Assembly (NCBI RefSeq): GCF_030817595.1
Contig: NZ_JAUSZN010000001.1
Span: forward strand, 2,116,001 to 2,180,000
Length of the DNA stretch: 64,000 nucleotides
Origin: Neobacillus niacini
GTDB lineage: Bacteria; Bacillota; Bacilli; Bacillales; Cytobacillaceae
Reading direction: 5' to 3'
Position 1 is the first letter of the stretch; each line of letters opens with the position of its first letter. The position numbers were made by a program, and so were the translations under genes. The notes below the pieces were generated by a model that worked only from the letters and a program-made list of their open reading frames with translations, did not search any database and had not been told where the DNA came from. Shown here one piece after another: positions 62,372 through 64,000 of the stretch.

Positions 62372-64000
62372 TTACAACAAAGGATGTAATCCTTCCCACT
62401 TCACTGACCAACTGCCATCCTGCGGAAACCCTGGACATCGATGATTAGAGCCGTCTTTCCATCCACAAACCATCATCGCAACGGCTGTTAACAACCCTCC
62501 ATTACCTGGCAAGTAGGCGGTCAAACCTGGTCTTTGATAATTGTGTCCATTTACTAGATAGGTATTTTTAGTTGCTTCCATCAATAGAAAGTCTACGGCA
62601 AGATCTCTTTCCCCCAATCTGGCCGCTGTCATGGCACACATAGGAAAATCCCAGCCCCATGCAGATTCCCAATCCCAAACTTCATTAACTTTATATAACG
62701 TATTTCTCATAATCTCCCGATCAACTAAAGTTCCGGGTAATATACCTAAGGCTCCAAGCATAGAGGGATGATCATGATTTTTCTCTGTGAATGTATTCAC
62801 ACACTTCTCGTGTGCCAGATAAACGCCTTCTTCATGGTGTGGCTTTGCCAAGGAGACAGCTACCTTTGACCACATAGGGTTCTCCGGGACATGTAATCGT
62901 TTTGCCCATTTAATGGCAATTTCCAACCCATGCTTCCAATATTCAAGCTCATATGGAGGGTTTATACTTTCATGAATATAGTGGCATTCCTGAGCAGGTA
63001 TGAGTGGCGGCCCGAGAACATAAGCTTCTTTGTCCTCATCCCAATGTGCGTACGATACCATGAAGTCGGCAGCCTCAAACACAATCGATTGAAAACGATT
63101 GAGAAATTCGTCAGATGGCTGGACTTGATAACACATTTCTGCTAATGCCATTGGGTGTGGCTGCTGCCAAATTAAACCCGGTGCTACCGGAGAAGGACTT
63201 TGCTTGCCATCAATTCCAACCATCTTTGGCCACCTGGCACCATCATATCCCTGTGAGTATGCTAGTTCTTTTGCCTGAGGCAAGATAGTATGATACCATT
63301 CAAGACTATTTTCCAAGAATTCCTTCCGTCCCCATATCGGAAAATGTGCTCCATGCCACCAGTGCATCTCCAAATGGAATTTTCCAAACCAGCTATTATA
63401 CATATAGCCAGTCTCTTGCGGGGGCAATGTGCCACCACTATGAATCGCCGTTAAATATTGGGACAAAACCACTCTTCGCTCCAGCTCCATTGCACGCGGG
63501 TCCGTACTTTCGGAAAAATCAAGGGCTGCTCCCGTCTTCCAAAAAGCTTCCCAGAAAGAACCGCTTGCTTCAAACACCTCTTTTGGCTTTGCAGCAGCAG
63601 GCTCATTCGTGGCAAAAGAAACGGCAAATTCTAAATGATTGGAGCTCCCCTCACCAATTAAGGTGTATTCATGTACACCTGTTTGTTCGACTGAACCATT
63701 GCTCCAGTCCCATCTTACGCAATATTGATCCTGATCCATCTTACGTGTCAATATACCTGCTTTGTCTGAAAGAGGCTGATAATCTGTTTGATGTCTGTAA
63801 TCATTTTCCCAATCCGGATATGTCGCTTTTGCCCAACTATTATGAGTAATATCTGGTGCTGGAAATTGTGTAAACACTTGAAGACGCTTCTCTTCAAGCA
63901 ATGGAGAAGATACTTGAACTGCTACTATATCATCATCTGAATGACAAGCGGTCCTGACCTTGACAGGGACACCGTCTACCATATATTCACTTTCAACAAT
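62372..64000 (-). CDS. (alpha/alpha)6-barrel glycosidase, partial (5' end outside window)
   Basis: The frame is open from the window edge (at least 542 residues; the first in-frame ATG at 63982 is internal). A beta-sandwich part is followed by a six-hairpin barrel with YMYNSWFGKFHLEMHWWHGAHFPIWGR, the WP..PG/ WQQPHPMALAEMCY region, HYIHESINPPYELEYWKHGLEIA and WDWESAWGWDFPMCAMTAARLG. This is the general layout of GH65/GH95-type glycosidases; no exact family can be named. It heads the visible part of the plant glycan operon with GH105 and GH95-like genes. Confidence 0.8.
   Translation of the reverse strand: MVESEYMVDGVPVKVRTACHSDDDIVAVQVSSPLLEEKRLQVFTQFPAPDITHNSWAKATYPDWENDYRHQTDYQPLSDKAGILTRKMDQDQYCVRWDWSNGSVEQTGVHEYTLIGEGSSNHLEFAVSFATNEPAAAKPKEVFEASGSFWEAFWKTGAALDFSESTDPRAMELERRVVLSQYLTAIHSGGTLPPQETGYMYNSWFGKFHLEMHWWHGAHFPIWGRKEFLENSLEWYHTILPQAKELAYSQGYDGARWPKMVGIDGKQSPSPVAPGLIWQQPHPMALAEMCYQVQPSDEFLNRFQSIVFEAADFMVSYAHWDEDKEAYVLGPPLIPAQECHYIHESINPPYELEYWKHGLEIAIKWAKRLHVPENPMWSKVAVSLAKPHHEEGVYLAHEKCVNTFTEKNHDHPSMLGALGILPGTLVDREIMRNTLYKVNEVWDWESAWGWDFPMCAMTAARLGERDLAVDFLLMEATKNTYLVNGHNYQRPGLTAYLPGNGGLLTAVAMMVCGWKDGSNHRCPGFPQDGSWSVKWEGLHPLL

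Noticed and set aside
63346..63849. 167-codon plus-strand frame
   Set aside because: Antisense to the conserved glycosidase gene, with no recognisable protein features.

Overview
The window looks like a chromosomal accessory region of a spore-forming, low-GC Gram-positive bacterium of the Bacillaceae (Bacillus/Neobacillus type). The grounds are AT-rich sequence, strong AGGAGG-type ribosome sites with several TTG and GTG starts, CcpA-type cre sequences, a GlpP-type glpD leader, a small spore-protein-like gene and RocB/DDAH/MgtC-type neighbours. No rRNA, tRNA, phage, transposase or CRISPR locus is visible. Most genes lie on the minus strand.

Layout. (1) 1-6974 is a glycoside island: an edge-truncated GH3 beta-glucosidase, a Gfo/Idh/MocA oxidoreductase with a TIM-barrel isomerase, and, divergently, a TIM-barrel protein followed by a small DUF6379-type protein. 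That last pair is the alpha/beta architecture of C-glycoside deglycosidases. An AraC regulator fused to a GH39-like domain closes the island. (2) 7159-9793 holds household genes: a small membrane protein, thrC and a 3-methyladenine glycosylase. (3) 9936-15914 is an arginine-like catabolic operon (two DDAH-family hydrolases, an APC permease, a RocB-like M20 hydrolase) with a divergent IclR regulator. (4) 16051-19921 holds a spore-protein-like gene, glpD with a terminator leader, an MgtC-family gene and a glycerophosphodiesterase. (5) 19958-27583 and 27871-33506 are two CUT1 ABC sugar operons. The first ends in a decayed TIM-barrel pseudogene; the second carries an ADP-ribosylglycohydrolase-family gene. 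Neither has an ATPase gene.

(6) 33947-41411 encodes 4-hydroxybenzoate breakdown by what looks like the protocatechuate 2,3-cleavage (pra) route: PobA, class III extradiol dioxygenase, tautomerase, decarboxylase, hydratase, aldehyde dehydrogenase, IclR regulator and an amidohydrolase-type decarboxylase. (7) 41583-46616 is a sulfatase unit: anaerobic-type sulfatase maturase, MFS transporter and a lipoprotein arylsulfatase. (8) 46827-53087 is a second aromatic-ring operon (FAD monooxygenase, alpha/beta hydrolase, VOC extradiol dioxygenase, FAH-family hydrolase, SDR, cyclase). It is preceded by a consensus sigma-54 promoter with an upstream pair of direct repeats. An AAHS aromatic-acid transporter and two sigma-54 activators (53639-58559) follow. 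A 52-bp tandem repeat with covarying hairpins lies inside the operon. (9) 58709-64000 holds GH95-like, GH105 and an edge-truncated (alpha/alpha)6-type glycosidase, suggesting pectin or plant glycan use.

Taken together the region fits a soil or plant-associated bacterium that strips sugars and sulfate from plant phenolic conjugates, uses the sugars through keto-sugar dehydrogenase/isomerase sets and ABC importers, and degrades the aromatic part by two ring-cleavage pathways. Several cre-like sites suggest these pathways are under carbon catabolite control. Functional links between the islands are inference from proximity.
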